Assembly: GCF_010669305.1 (NCBI RefSeq)
Contig: NZ_CP048649.1
Coordinates: 2,294,001-2,358,000, forward strand
Origin: Aminipila butyrica
GTDB lineage: Bacteria; Bacillota; Clostridia; Peptostreptococcales; Anaerovoracaceae
Length of the DNA stretch: 64,000 nucleotides
Direction: 5' to 3'
A program made the position numbers and the translations under genes. Of the stretch, positions 51,160 through 61,481 are shown piece after piece. Numbering within the stretch: the first letter of the stretch is position 1; each line of letters opens with the position of its first letter. Below the pieces are notes generated by a model. The model made no database searches. It was not told the DNA's origin and saw nothing but the letters and a program-made list of their open reading frames with translations.

Positions 51160-52218
51160 CTAAACTTGTGCGATAAAAAGCTCCAGAGCCAAATGCTGGT
51201 CTAGCAGCCCGTTTTTAATATGCCGGTCAATCTCATAAACCTTGGTCAATATCTTTTTTAGCTGGCCAACAGAATATCTGCCGGAAAAAGACAAGGCTTT
51301 TTTTATGCGAAACTCATGAATTTTTAGGATACCCTGCATCTGCTTTTGATTGTGGCCCTCCTCCAGCATTTCTTTTACCTCCAGGATGGTCTCAAACTGT
51401 GAGGCAATAAGAGAAAGAATCATATAGAGGTTCTCTCCGGCATTCAGCAGTGAATGAAGCAGCATATAAGCTTCATCTTTTCTGCCGATGCTGATGGCAT
51501 CCAGCATGGCAAACACACTGGTCTCTAAGTTGCCAGACACCGTGGACAGGACGTCAGAAAGCACAATTTCCGGTCCTTCACTGTAGGCAATAATCTTGCG
51601 GATATCATTTTCCAAGTTGTACAGGGTATAATCCGACTCTTTATGAAAATAGCCGCTGCTCTGTATAAACTCATTTATAATAGAAGGTTTAGTCACCTTG
51701 CCAGCCGCCTTAAAACGCTTTTCTACAAAAGACCGCAGGGCTTTTTCACTGAGCGCTTCAAAATCATAGGCCTGACCTCTGTCACTGATAGCCTTATACA
51801 GCTTTTTTCGCTTGTCTGCGCTTTCCGCCGTAAAAATAAGGATACAACTCTCCGGGATTTCTTTCACGTACTCCGCCAGCTCTGCCTCTTGACTTTCAGA
51901 AAAGCCTTTCATCCGTCCTCCAGACAGCAAAGGAAAATCCTTAACCAAAACAATCCGCTTTTGTGACATCATGGTAAAGGTCTCGCAAGCCTCCTTGATA
52001 GCATCGATGGTGATGCGGTCTTCCTCCAAGACCGACAAGTCCATATCCCGGCAAGCCGGGTGGATAAACTGCTCAGCAATCTGCTGGCTAGACCAGTGGA
52101 CTAAATACTGCTCTCGACCAAAGAGAGCCACCACCGGTCCGATGGTTCCTTCCTTTAAATCTTTTGCCAGCCGCTGAAAGGCGTGTTCTTTTTCTGTCTG
52201 CTTATGAGAATATGCCAT
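51160..52218 (-). CDS. holA: DNA polymerase III delta subunit
   Basis: Clamp-loader wrench subunit. The 352-residue protein starting MAYSHKQTEKEHAF has the expected AAA+-like fold without Walker motifs, GPVVALFGREQYLV near the start and the C-terminal collar domain (about 215-350; ALSFSGRYSVGQLKKIL, NGLLDQHLALELF). ATG 52218 has AGGAGTTTCCC upstream; 14 extra upstream residues are unsupported. It sits directly after comEC, the order seen in many Firmicutes. Confidence 0.93.
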   Translation of the reverse strand: MAYSHKQTEKEHAFQRLAKDLKEGTIGPVVALFGREQYLVHWSSQQIAEQFIHPACRDMDLSVLEEDRITIDAIKEACETFTMMSQKRIVLVKDFPLLSGGRMKGFSESQEAELAEYVKEIPESCILIFTAESADKRKKLYKAISDRGQAYDFEALSEKALRSFVEKRFKAAGKVTKPSIINEFIQSSGYFHKESDYTLYNLENDIRKIIAYSEGPEIVLSDVLSTVSGNLETSVFAMLDAISIGRKDEAYMLLHSLLNAGENLYMILSLIASQFETILEVKEMLEEGHNQKQMQGILKIHEFRIKKALSFSGRYSVGQLKKILTKVYEIDRHIKNGLLDQHLALELFIAQV

Positions 52219-52319
52219 GGGAAACTCCTGAAAATACTTTTTGCGTAAGCCTGCTAACAAACTGGATTACAGCTTGGGCAGGCTAATATTCATAATTTCT
52301 ATTATACTACTTTCATGCG

Positions 52320-54746
52320 CTAAATCATAGTATGTATTTTCAATTTTCCGCCTTTTCCAATCTCAATTCCCACGGCTCCCTGCTGGTCGTTTCGATACAC
52401 CTGACAGTTGATTTCTTCCAGTCGCTCCAAGGTCTGAGGGGCTGGATGCCCGTAATTGTTCTTGCCTACCTGAATCACCGCCAGCCGAGGCTGCACCTGA
52501 TCCAAAAAAGCCGTCGAGCTGCTGTACTTGCTGCCGTGGTGAGCCACCTTGAGAATATCTGATTTCAGCAAGCTGCCCGGGTTCCCCTCTAGGATTCGCT
52601 TTTCCCCTTCCTCATCAATATCCCCAGTCATAACCACAGAGACCCCTTGCAGGGTAACTTTCATCACCAGACAAGATTCATTTTCATCTTTCTGATCCTG
52701 AGCCAACTGCCGATACTCCTCCATGGTCTTTTCCTCCGGATACAGCACCTGAATCTCCAACCCTTCTTCTACCTGTAGCCGCTGCCCCCTGGACAGGTAT
52801 AAAAAATTTTCCCGGGAAATACCAGTCTGCTCCTGTATCTGACCAGCTATAGCCCGGTTACCTTCATACAGCCCCAGCCTCTTTACCGGCAATTCCCTGG
52901 CCAGACTATACAATCCGCCTGCGTGATCCGTATGAAAATGGGTGATAACTGCCAAATCAATATCCCGGACACCGTTTTTCAACAAGTATGGCAGCAGCAG
53001 CTTCTTGCCTACATCGTATCGGCTGCTGCCTCCGCTGTCTACCAACACGTGACGTCCCTTTGGGGTGGTAATCAACAGGCAATCGCCCTGCCCTACATCC
53101 ACAAAGGTCATTTGCACCTTCTCAAAGCCATCTTTGGAGGCATTGCCCCAGAGCAGGCTGATAGCGAGAATAAGCAAAATCAGCCGTCCCATAGGCCGAT
53201 AATCCTTCCGCTGCCAAAGGATACGGCATGCCTCAGAGGATAGAAAGAAAAGCAAGCCATAATACAGCAGTATAATCCACAAAGGTGGGCTCAACACATA
53301 CCTGTAGGAAATATGGTCTACGAAAACTAGGCGGTTTACCAGCAAGAGCAGCTGAGTAAAAAAATCGATTAAAAGGCCTACGATCTGAAAGAGGCCATCC
53401 AGCAGCTGCTGCGGCATTTTCCATGCCCCCAGCACAGAGGCCAGCATGGAAAAAAGCAGTAGCACCATGCCCAAGGGAATCAATAAGCCAGAGAGAAAGA
53501 TTATTGGTATATTCGCTATAAAGGAACTGAAAGAAAAATAATTAAAGGTATACATCGATATCGGCACCATGCCGGCCTGAATGGAAATTACCCCTGCCAG
53601 ATTTCGGCTCCAGAGACGTTCAGCGGCAGGAGTAACCACCGCCAGGGTAAAGATAGCCAAATAGGACAGTTGAAAACCTAAGTTCAGCAGGGATAAGGGA
53701 TTGAAAAACAAAAGCCCTGCCATCGTTACCGCTGCTGATGTCAGCATATCATACCGGCAATACATATATTTACAAAAAATGTGCAAAATGATCATTAGCA
53801 GAGCTCGCATTACCGTCGGAGAAAAATTGGCCAAAGAAGCATAAAAACACAGAGCTGCCAGAACAGCTCCGTAAACCTTCAGATTTCGTCGTCCGCCAAA
53901 GAGTGCATTGATGCACATATACAGACACCCTACATGAAGGCCGCTGACCGATAGCACGTGACAGATACCATTCTTCTGAAAACTTTCGTACAACGCCTCT
54001 TCGATGCCCCCGGTATCTCCAAAGATCATGCCTATGAGAAGGCCGCTGGTTTCTCGGTCAAAAATACCGCTGAGATTCTGCTGAAAGACATATTTGACCG
54101 TAGCAATGTAATGAAGATATGGATTCCTCACTTGATTGCTAAGCTGAATATTGTTGGGTTTCAGGGACATAATCGTAGAGATTTCCTTAGTTTTTAAATA
54201 CAGGCGATAATCAAAAGCCTTGGGATTTCGCTGGGTAGCCGGCAGTTCGATAACTCCAGCTGCTTGAATCTGCTGTCCCTGCAACTGATAGTAATCAGGG
54301 CAAGAGCCGTACAAGCTGAGAAGCATGCGCTCCCTGCTTTTCAGTTTTCCTACTCCCTCCAGCTCCTCTACCACCACTGTCAGCTGATGTGTCTCTTCAT
54401 CCTTTTCCACCGCTGCAATAACCTGACCAGATATGGTCAAAAACTGACCCTGATTCCTTTCCAGTACGCCGGTCTCGTGCAGAGCCCCCCTGTACTGGAC
54501 AGCTCCCAACAAGGCTATTAAAATGGCAATCCCACATAAGGACTGTTTCTTCCATGGCTCTCCTCCCCAGAGCGCAAACCCACCTCCAGAAAAGGTCTCG
54601 CGCCTCCAAACCATTCCTGCCGTCACGATTGCCACACCTATAGCAGCCGCTGCCGTTGCCAGCACCATAATATGCAATTTCAAAAAATTTTCTGCCGTCA
54701 TGCCCAACACATAGGCTCCACATAAAAATGCAACTGGTCTTCTCAA
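52320..54746 (-). CDS. comEC: ComEC/Rec2 DNA uptake channel
   Basis: 808 residues forming the inner-membrane channel for transforming DNA. An N-terminal membrane and OB-fold (DUF4131) region (about 1-190), the Competence domain with many helices (about 205-500; GDTGGIEEALYESFQKNGICHVLSVSGLHVG), and a C-terminal metallo-beta-lactamase domain (about 543-800) with DVGQGDCLLI and THFHTDHAGG, thought to degrade the non-transported strand. Its presence suggests competence potential; other late competence genes are not in the window. Confidence 0.95.
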   Translation of the reverse strand: MRRPVAFLCGAYVLGMTAENFLKLHIMVLATAAAAIGVAIVTAGMVWRRETFSGGGFALWGGEPWKKQSLCGIAILIALLGAVQYRGALHETGVLERNQGQFLTISGQVIAAVEKDEETHQLTVVVEELEGVGKLKSRERMLLSLYGSCPDYYQLQGQQIQAAGVIELPATQRNPKAFDYRLYLKTKEISTIMSLKPNNIQLSNQVRNPYLHYIATVKYVFQQNLSGIFDRETSGLLIGMIFGDTGGIEEALYESFQKNGICHVLSVSGLHVGCLYMCINALFGGRRNLKVYGAVLAALCFYASLANFSPTVMRALLMIILHIFCKYMYCRYDMLTSAAVTMAGLLFFNPLSLLNLGFQLSYLAIFTLAVVTPAAERLWSRNLAGVISIQAGMVPISMYTFNYFSFSSFIANIPIIFLSGLLIPLGMVLLLFSMLASVLGAWKMPQQLLDGLFQIVGLLIDFFTQLLLLVNRLVFVDHISYRYVLSPPLWIILLYYGLLFFLSSEACRILWQRKDYRPMGRLILLILAISLLWGNASKDGFEKVQMTFVDVGQGDCLLITTPKGRHVLVDSGGSSRYDVGKKLLLPYLLKNGVRDIDLAVITHFHTDHAGGLYSLARELPVKRLGLYEGNRAIAGQIQEQTGISRENFLYLSRGQRLQVEEGLEIQVLYPEEKTMEEYRQLAQDQKDENESCLVMKVTLQGVSVVMTGDIDEEGEKRILEGNPGSLLKSDILKVAHHGSKYSSSTAFLDQVQPRLAVIQVGKNNYGHPAPQTLERLEEINCQVYRNDQQGAVGIEIGKGGKLKIHTMI

Positions 54747-54895
54747 AGCTACCTCCTATTCTCCCCTTTGTATTTTACATATTATTTTTATAATACCATA
54801 TTTTTACATATTGTGAAATGCTTTATTTTAATACTTGTCTCTTGAGATGAAAAAAGAAACAAATTCTTAAATTATTCATAAATTCATAAAAGCTT

Positions 54896-54923
54896 TTGCC
54901 TTTTATTCCATCTATGCTATAAT
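54896..54923 (+). promoter_or_regulatory. Promoter of the class A PBP gene
   Basis: TTGCCT (54896-54901), 16-bp spacer, TATAAT (54918-54923). The predicted start near 54930 makes the upstream TTG at 54936 leaderless, which favours TTG 54960 as the start. Confidence 0.7.
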
Positions 54924-54959
54924 AAAATAGAGTTTTTGTATGGTAAGGCAGGTGATATT

Positions 54960-57900
54960 TTGTCAGACGAATTCAATAAAAAAGATGGACCCAATGAAGA
55001 TAAATTGCGAAAAATAGACGAATTCTTTAACCAGTTTGAAGAAAGAGAAAATAACCGTTCTTCCAATATTGAAGAGTTCCTTTCGAAATTTAACGAAATG
55101 GAAAGACAGGAACAGGCAGATAAAGTAGAACTGGAGAGCCGGCGGCAGACTAGAATGGACAGGCTCAATGAGAAAAAATCCAAGAAAAAGGACTTTTCTT
55201 TGGCCCGCAAAGCCCCTGCCAGCCCTCCTGACGAGGAAACAGACATGAAAAATAATACAGATGAGACGAACAAGAAAAAGAAAAGGAGGCATCGATTGAA
55301 TCCTAAAAGATTTCTTATATTTTTATTCAGCTTAGGACTCATCGGCTGCATCATCATGGGGATTTTAACCGCCACGATTATTGCTGATTCGCCTAAGATT
55401 AACCCCAACAATATTTATTCTCTCCTGAGCGAAAGCTCCACCCTCTACGACGACCAGGGCCAGGTCATCGATAATTTGGCCTCCTTCTCCGCAGAAGGAA
55501 CCAGAACCAATGTAGAGTACGACGATTTGCCTCAGGATTTGGTAGATGCCTTTGTATCTCTGGAAGATAAGACCTTCTGGAAACATCATGGCTTTAATTT
55601 TGTCCGCATCCTTGGTGCGGTCAAAGACAGCTTGACTACGCATAAAATCAGTGGTACCAGCACCATTACCCAACAGCTGGCCCGAAATTTATACTTATCT
55701 GAAACGAAATCCGACCGAACCTTGACCAGAAAGATTCGGGAGGCCTATTATACCATATTGCTGGAAAAGCACTTAACCAAGGAAGAGATTCTGGAAGCTT
55801 ATTTGAACACCATCTATTTAGGCTACAACTCCTATGGTGTTCAGGCTGCCGCCGAAGCCTACTTTGGCAAGGATGTAAGCGATTTGGACCTGCTGGAATG
55901 TGCCTCTCTGGCCACACTGCCTCAGGCTCCCGATTCCTATGCCTTGATTAAAAAGATTTACCCAGAAAACATTGCCAATCCCAATGACAAGGATATTCTC
56001 CTAAAGGGCGATGTCTTCTACTATGTATACAACAATATATCCGACAACCGAAGAGAACTTTGCCTCAAGTTCATGGAGGAGCAGGGAAAAATCAGCAGCG
56101 CTGAACATTCGGCAGCCCTAGAGGAAAACATCAAGGATCATTTGAAGCCAAACCCTACCAGGGGCTCAGACCTGTCCTCTTATTTTGCGGACTATGTGGT
56201 AGAACAAGTTATAACGGCCTTAGTAGAAGAACAAGGGAAATCTGAAAAAGATGCCAACCAGATGATTTACACTGGTGGTTTGCAGATTTACACCACCATG
56301 AATTCCGACATGCAGCGGATTGCTGAGACCGAATTCTCTAAAAACAGCAATTTCCCGAAGGTAGCCAACCTGAAAAAAGACGGAAGCGGCAACATCGTCA
56401 GCGATTCCGGCAGTATCCTGCTGTATAATTACAGCAATTACCTTGAATCCGACGGCAGCTTCCTATTGAAATCCGGTGAATACAAAAAAAATACGGACGG
56501 TTCTCTGACCTTATATAAAGGAAAGCGGCTCCAGTTTAGCCGAGTGGAATATCAGGGCACCAGCGATATAAACCTGGAATACAAGAACATGTATACCTTA
56601 GATGACGGCGTATTTTACCGCATCGACGGCGGCGTAGCCTCCATTCCTGCCCAGTATAAGACCAAAGATGCAGAAGGAAACTTGGTCATCTCCAGCACCC
56701 TGTTCAAGGAGATGCCAAAGGTATTTCAAGATACCTCCAAGGGCCTGATTATCTCCAGCGATTACAACACTCTGGGCCAAAAAGTAGTACAGCCACAATC
56801 AGCCATGGTGATCTCCGATCCTACCGACGGATCCATCAAGGCTATGGTAGGAGGCCGGAATATCACCGGGCGGATGCTGTTCAATCGAGCTATCAAGCCA
56901 AGACAGCCGGGTTCCTCCATTAAACCAATTGCGGTATATGGGCCGGCACTCCAAGCTTCTGCCGATGCTGTAGCCAGCGGCACCACACTGAAGTTCAGCG
57001 ACAGTGCTGGCATCTCTAAACTCTTCGGCAATTACTTTACGGCAGCCAGTGTTATCGATGACAGTCCGCTGACCATTCAAGGGAAACAGTGGCCGAAAAA
57101 CTGGTATTCCGGCTATCGGGGACTAAATACCTTTAGAACTTCGGTAGAGCAGTCCATCAACGTTAACGCCGTACGGGTATTCCAGCAGCTGGGTGTCCAA
57201 AAGAGCGTTACCTTCCTGAAGAAGGCAGGCATTACCACGATTGAGGAAGCAGGTGCTGCGAATGATATGAACGCAGCGGCTCTGGCTCTAGGCGGTATGA
57301 CCAAAGGCATCTCTCCGCTGGAAATGTCCGCCGCCTACGGAACTTTTGTCAACGATGGCAAGTATTCCGCCCCGATGGCTTTTACGAAAGTCACCAACAA
57401 TAGAGGCGAAGTGCTCATTGAAAATGCACCAAAGACAACGCAGATTATGGATGCCGGTGCCGCCTTTATCATGCGGGATATCCTGCGCAGCGTCGTCACG
57501 AAAGGCATCGGCTCCCCTGCCGGATTCTCTGGTCAGCCGGTAGCCGGTAAGACCGGTACGACTACTGATAATTACGATGCTTGGTTCGTAGGCTTCACGC
57601 CACAATATTCAGCGGCAGTTTGGATTGGTAACGACGTCAACATCGAACTAAGCCAGGGCAGTACGGCAGCAGCCAAACTCTGGAGCAATATCATGAGCAA
57701 AGTGACCGCCAGCTTACCGACAGGCAGTTACCACGCCAAGCCGAGCAATGTCATCAGTGTCACGATTGACACCATAAGCGGAAAACTGCCGTCTGCCTTG
57801 AGTTCCCTGGACCCGAGAGGTACTGTCCGCGGTGAATATTTCATCAAGGGAACGGAACCGACCTCCAGCGACAATGTCCACACTTATGTGACCGTATGTG

Positions 57901-58319
57901 CAGACACGGGCTATCTGGCCACGCCATCTTGCCCTTCCACGAGGAAGGTGTTGGGCGTACAGCGGCCTTACAGCATCAATCCGGTCGTAAAGGATATCGT
58001 CTACGAAGTTCCGCACACCTATTGCGGCATCCACAATCCGGACCCAAGCAAATATCCGATCAGCTCCAGCGGGCAGCTTAACTCCAACTTTAACGGCGTA
58101 CAAGCTCCATCAGAAGAGCCAAATACCAACGAAGAAGAGCCGAATAACGGCAGCGGTACAGACGGAACAACGACTCCGCCTACCAATGGAAACAGCAACG
58201 GAAATAATAACAGCAATGGCGGCAACGGGAATGGAAATGGAAACGGGAACAACAGCGGAAACGGCAACACCGATGAAAACGGCAACAGCACGATTCCCGA
58301 CTGGCTAATCCCACATTGA
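54960..58319 (+). CDS. Class A penicillin-binding protein (PBP1a-like)
   Basis: Bifunctional peptidoglycan glycosyltransferase/transpeptidase, 1119 residues from TTG 54960 (AGGTGATATT upstream). Layout: a charged cytoplasmic region of about 110 residues rich in Glu, Lys and Arg, one membrane helix (about 116-140), GT51 domain (about 180-345; catalytic EDKTFWKHHG, TITQQLARNLYL), and transpeptidase domain (about 620-915) with SSIK (near 651) in RQPGSSIKP, SIN in EQSINVNA and KTGTT near 863. The C-terminus (about 1040-1119) is a Pro/Thr then Asn-Gly low-complexity tail. The long cytoplasmic head is larger than usual. Confidence 0.95.
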   Translation: MSDEFNKKDGPNEDKLRKIDEFFNQFEERENNRSSNIEEFLSKFNEMERQEQADKVELESRRQTRMDRLNEKKSKKKDFSLARKAPASPPDEETDMKNNTDETNKKKKRRHRLNPKRFLIFLFSLGLIGCIIMGILTATIIADSPKINPNNIYSLLSESSTLYDDQGQVIDNLASFSAEGTRTNVEYDDLPQDLVDAFVSLEDKTFWKHHGFNFVRILGAVKDSLTTHKISGTSTITQQLARNLYLSETKSDRTLTRKIREAYYTILLEKHLTKEEILEAYLNTIYLGYNSYGVQAAAEAYFGKDVSDLDLLECASLATLPQAPDSYALIKKIYPENIANPNDKDILLKGDVFYYVYNNISDNRRELCLKFMEEQGKISSAEHSAALEENIKDHLKPNPTRGSDLSSYFADYVVEQVITALVEEQGKSEKDANQMIYTGGLQIYTTMNSDMQRIAETEFSKNSNFPKVANLKKDGSGNIVSDSGSILLYNYSNYLESDGSFLLKSGEYKKNTDGSLTLYKGKRLQFSRVEYQGTSDINLEYKNMYTLDDGVFYRIDGGVASIPAQYKTKDAEGNLVISSTLFKEMPKVFQDTSKGLIISSDYNTLGQKVVQPQSAMVISDPTDGSIKAMVGGRNITGRMLFNRAIKPRQPGSSIKPIAVYGPALQASADAVASGTTLKFSDSAGISKLFGNYFTAASVIDDSPLTIQGKQWPKNWYSGYRGLNTFRTSVEQSINVNAVRVFQQLGVQKSVTFLKKAGITTIEEAGAANDMNAAALALGGMTKGISPLEMSAAYGTFVNDGKYSAPMAFTKVTNNRGEVLIENAPKTTQIMDAGAAFIMRDILRSVVTKGIGSPAGFSGQPVAGKTGTTTDNYDAWFVGFTPQYSAAVWIGNDVNIELSQGSTAAAKLWSNIMSKVTASLPTGSYHAKPSNVISVTIDTISGKLPSALSSLDPRGTVRGEYFIKGTEPTSSDNVHTYVTVCADTGYLATPSCPSTRKVLGVQRPYSINPVVKDIVYEVPHTYCGIHNPDPSKYPISSSGQLNSNFNGVQAPSEEPNTNEEEPNNGSGTDGTTTPPTNGNSNGNNNSNGGNGNGNGNGNNSGNGNTDENGNSTIPDWLIPH

Positions 58320-58383
58320 TAAAAGCCAGCAAAAGTTATCCCATATGAATTCCCGACATCACGCCCCATGACATAAAATAAAA

Positions 58384-58409
58384 AATAAGTGGTCTGCTGA
58401 CCACTTATT
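58384..58409 (+). terminator. Terminator of the PBP gene
   Basis: AATAAGTGGTC, TGCT, GACCACTTATT, then TTTTATGG. Confidence 0.85.
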
Positions 58410-58450
58410 TTTTATGGGTTGCTGTCACCCATTTTCTATATTTCCATCGA

Positions 58451-58476
58451 AAAACGGCTCTTTCGAGCCGTTTTTT
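58451..58476. terminator. Bidirectional terminator between PBP and iadA
   Basis: AAAACGGCTC, TTTC, GAGCCGTTTT, with T-tracts on both strands; it serves the convergent iadA gene (stop 58524). Confidence 0.85.
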
Positions 58477-58523
58477 CTTTTTCATATTTGTCCGTTGATT
58501 TCCTCCTGAGAAAGGATTTTCAA

Positions 58524-59711
58524 CTATCCCTGTTGAAAGGTTCCCAGCACCACGGGCTTCCCGCTTCTGACCATGATCTGTCCCTTGCACAATACCGTAT
58601 CCAACTCCAGAGTCGTTTCTTCCAGTAGACAGAGGTCCCCATCAAAACCAGGAGCAATCCGGCCTTTGCTAGTAAGTTTTAAAATCCTGGCTGGATTAGC
58701 CGTAGATGCTCTCAGAACAGTTTCCAAAGGAATACCCAAATCTAAAACGCAAGAACGGATTTCTGGTAAAATAGTGTCAGATTTTCCTACCCCCAGACCT
58801 ATGCACTCCATCTTCTCGTTAAACAGCGGCAAACTGCCCTGGGCGTCGGAGGAAATAGTGAATTGATCCGGGGAAACCCCTTCCTCTAACATGCGCTTGA
58901 TGCCTTTGCTGGTGCGTACTTCTCCTTCCGCCTCCCAGTATTCCGGATCCTTGCTGGCAGTAAAGTCCACATAACCGCCGCCCTTAGCATAGCGGATACC
59001 TTCCTCGAAAAGAGCCGGATTTCGGTTAATATGAGTCGGTAAAAACTGGGTGATTGGAATTTCTGTATTCTCCACTGTATCTAAAATCAGCTCCAGCATT
59101 CGGCTGCCATCTCCCAGGTGGATATTCATAATACCAGCCTTTCCAGAAAGCATACCACCTACTCTGGCATCCGCCGACAATCGGCGAAACTCTTGAGATG
59201 AAGGTTGTGAAGAGCGGTGGTCAGAGATGGCCACCTCTCCTACCCCGATGACCTTATCCGCCAGCAAAAAGTCCTTCATGACATCTCCTGTCAACGTTAC
59301 CGGCGGCACATGATAAGAACCCGTATAGACGTAAGTGCTCAGACCTTCTTCCTCCAACCCCTTAGCCTTGGCTAAAAGAGAAATCATATTTCTGGTAACT
59401 CCGTCCGTACCCAAACAGCCTACCGCAGTGGTCACACCGGCGGTGGTAAAATCGGTCAGCATGGCTTCTGGCGTTCTGGTTTTATAGCCGCCCTCGCCGC
59501 CGCCACCCAGCAAATGAGTGTGGGGATCGATGAGACCAGGTATAGCCACCATGCCAGAGCCGTCAATTTCTACCAGGACTCCTTCGGCATTCTTTATTTC
59601 CAGGGAAATATTTTCCCCAATCGTACTAATCTTCCCGTCAATCAGCAAGATGTCCTTTACACCTGCACATTCCGGCTGATAAACCTTTGCATTTTTAATA
59701 AGTGTAATCAT
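58524..59711 (-). CDS. iadA: Beta-aspartyl (isoaspartyl) dipeptidase
   Basis: Hydrolyses isoaspartyl dipeptides to L-aspartate and an amino acid; amidohydrolase superfamily. The 395-residue protein has DPHTHLLGGGGEGG with metal ligands H64 and H66, further His in NIHLGD and PTHIN, and the late metal Asp in TISSDAQGS. Where E. coli IadA has a carbamylated Lys (GVKCAISDHRS), this reads GVGEVAISDHRS, a Glu, as I recall for many Gram-positive homologues. It is 21 bases after the YfcC-type transporter and shares its sigma-54 promoter. Released aspartate could feed the aspartase at 14.5-15.9 kb. Confidence 0.93.
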   Translation of the reverse strand: MITLIKNAKVYQPECAGVKDILLIDGKISTIGENISLEIKNAEGVLVEIDGSGMVAIPGLIDPHTHLLGGGGEGGYKTRTPEAMLTDFTTAGVTTAVGCLGTDGVTRNMISLLAKAKGLEEEGLSTYVYTGSYHVPPVTLTGDVMKDFLLADKVIGVGEVAISDHRSSQPSSQEFRRLSADARVGGMLSGKAGIMNIHLGDGSRMLELILDTVENTEIPITQFLPTHINRNPALFEEGIRYAKGGGYVDFTASKDPEYWEAEGEVRTSKGIKRMLEEGVSPDQFTISSDAQGSLPLFNEKMECIGLGVGKSDTILPEIRSCVLDLGIPLETVLRASTANPARILKLTSKGRIAPGFDGDLCLLEETTLELDTVLCKGQIMVRSGKPVVLGTFQQG

Positions 59712-59732
59712 CCTTTTTCTCCTATGGTGTCC

Positions 59733-61481
59733 TTACGACAAACCGGTGGCTACTGCGATGACAATAAAGATGCTTCCTAAAGCAAACAGGAACGCCTGCA
59801 TTTTTATTTGGAACTTCGCCCATTTCATCCAGTTGATTCTGGCTACACCCAGAACACCCAGCAAGCTGGCAGAACAAGGCGTGAAAGCATCAACAAATCC
59901 GGAACCCAGCTGGAATGCCAGCACGGCAACCTGACGGGTTACACCAACGATATCGGCCAACGGCGCCATAATTGGCATGGTCAGTGCAGCCTGGCCGGAG
60001 TTGGACGTTACAATTAAATTGAACAAGCTCTGGAACACATACATGAGCCAGCCGGTAACAACAGCCGGAAGCCCGCCCATCGCATGACCCATGCCGTAGA
60101 GGATGGTGTTCAGGGAAGAAGCTACACTAGCATCTGAGCCGCCCAGAACCAGCAGAATGCCCTTTGCCATGCCGACTACTACTGCCGTTCCTGCCAAATC
60201 AGCAACACCGCTCTGGAAGGCAGAAGCCATCCCGTTGATGGTCATATCGTTCAGCTTAAATATAATAGCAATAATACCGGCTACCAGACCCATTACAAAG
60301 AACTGAGAAGCGATTTCCGGAATATAATAGCCTTCCTTTACAACGCCCCAAACAATCCAGATAAGCACCAGCAACATATCCAGCAGGATTAACTTATGCC
60401 CCAGCTTGAATTCCCCGTGAGCGCCTTCGCTCTCAGCAGAAATTTTATTTCTGAAGTAGGCGTCAATTTCATATACCGCGGAAAGCTGCGGATTCTTGCG
60501 GATTCGCTCTGCATAGACCATCATGTATCCGGCAGCTGCCAGGGTGATGACAACAAACATAACGATACGGAAGGAAGCTCCTGAGAGAATTGGAATCTCT
60601 GCAATACCCTGAGCAATGGCCACCCCAAAAGGATTCATCCAAGAAGCGGCATTGCCCACCTGGGAGGCCACATATGTAACTGTAATCGCCACAATGGAGT
60701 CATAGCCCATAGCAATGACGAAAGGTACCATAATCATGGCAAAAGGAATACATTCTTCCGCCATACCAAAGGTAGCGCCTCCCAAGGAGAAGATGACAAA
60801 CAGCACCGGCAGGAAATAGCGCTCGGTTCCATTTGATTTCCGAATAAAGGCGTAGATGCCGGCTTCCACAGCCCCAGTACGCATGATAATGCCGAAAGCT
60901 CCGCCTACTACTAAGATTAATGCGACAATACCTACGGCAGATCCATATTTGTCACCGGTTACGAGCCCTTCAAAGAGGTAGTTTAATACCCCAAAACCGC
61001 CATAATCCTCGGTCCCCCATAGGGTAGCCGTGTTGTGAAGCTTGTGGCTGGTATCGTAAATCGTTTGCCCGTAGAGATCGTATAGTACGGGCTCCGTCAG
61101 ACCAATCTCATCCAGACCAGACTGTGACCAATCTGCTTGATCGGTTGCCAGGAAATCAGAGAGCGCAGCCGGATCAACCTCCAGCTCCTCTAGTTTAACG
61201 GTATCTCCGCTCAAACCTTCTAAAGCAGTATCTAGCTTAGCCTTGTCAAAATCATAAGCATAACGGAAGGTCTCCGCCATCAGAACTGTTTTGGTCTTTT
61301 CCACCCCATTGGCATCCAAATAGGACACATCGTGCGTGGAGAACTTACCTGCCGGTATGATAAAAGTCAGAACCCACATAACAAGGACAACAAAAAATAT
61401 AATGGCGTATGTGTGGGGTGCTTGAAACCGAGTCAACCCTTTTTCCAGGCGTTGTAGGTTTTGTTCATCGTGTTCTTTCAT
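59733..61481 (-). CDS. YfcC-family transporter
   Basis: A 582-residue membrane carrier of the YfcC/ArcD-like, DcuC-related group. It has a first helix near residues 25-46 (IIFFVVLVMWVLTFIIPAGK), a long hydrophilic loop (about 47-185), then about eleven more helices with GGATFGMAEECIPFAMIM and NAASWMNPFGVAIAQG, both family motifs. Members move amino acids, dipeptides or C4-dicarboxylates; pairing with iadA suggests (iso)aspartyl peptides or an amino acid product. AAAGGA lies 11 bases before ATG; a -24/-12 promoter lies 185 bases upstream. Confidence 0.9.
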   Translation of the reverse strand: MKEHDEQNLQRLEKGLTRFQAPHTYAIIFFVVLVMWVLTFIIPAGKFSTHDVSYLDANGVEKTKTVLMAETFRYAYDFDKAKLDTALEGLSGDTVKLEELEVDPAALSDFLATDQADWSQSGLDEIGLTEPVLYDLYGQTIYDTSHKLHNTATLWGTEDYGGFGVLNYLFEGLVTGDKYGSAVGIVALILVVGGAFGIIMRTGAVEAGIYAFIRKSNGTERYFLPVLFVIFSLGGATFGMAEECIPFAMIMVPFVIAMGYDSIVAITVTYVASQVGNAASWMNPFGVAIAQGIAEIPILSGASFRIVMFVVITLAAAGYMMVYAERIRKNPQLSAVYEIDAYFRNKISAESEGAHGEFKLGHKLILLDMLLVLIWIVWGVVKEGYYIPEIASQFFVMGLVAGIIAIIFKLNDMTINGMASAFQSGVADLAGTAVVVGMAKGILLVLGGSDASVASSLNTILYGMGHAMGGLPAVVTGWLMYVFQSLFNLIVTSNSGQAALTMPIMAPLADIVGVTRQVAVLAFQLGSGFVDAFTPCSASLLGVLGVARINWMKWAKFQIKMQAFLFALGSIFIVIAVATGLS

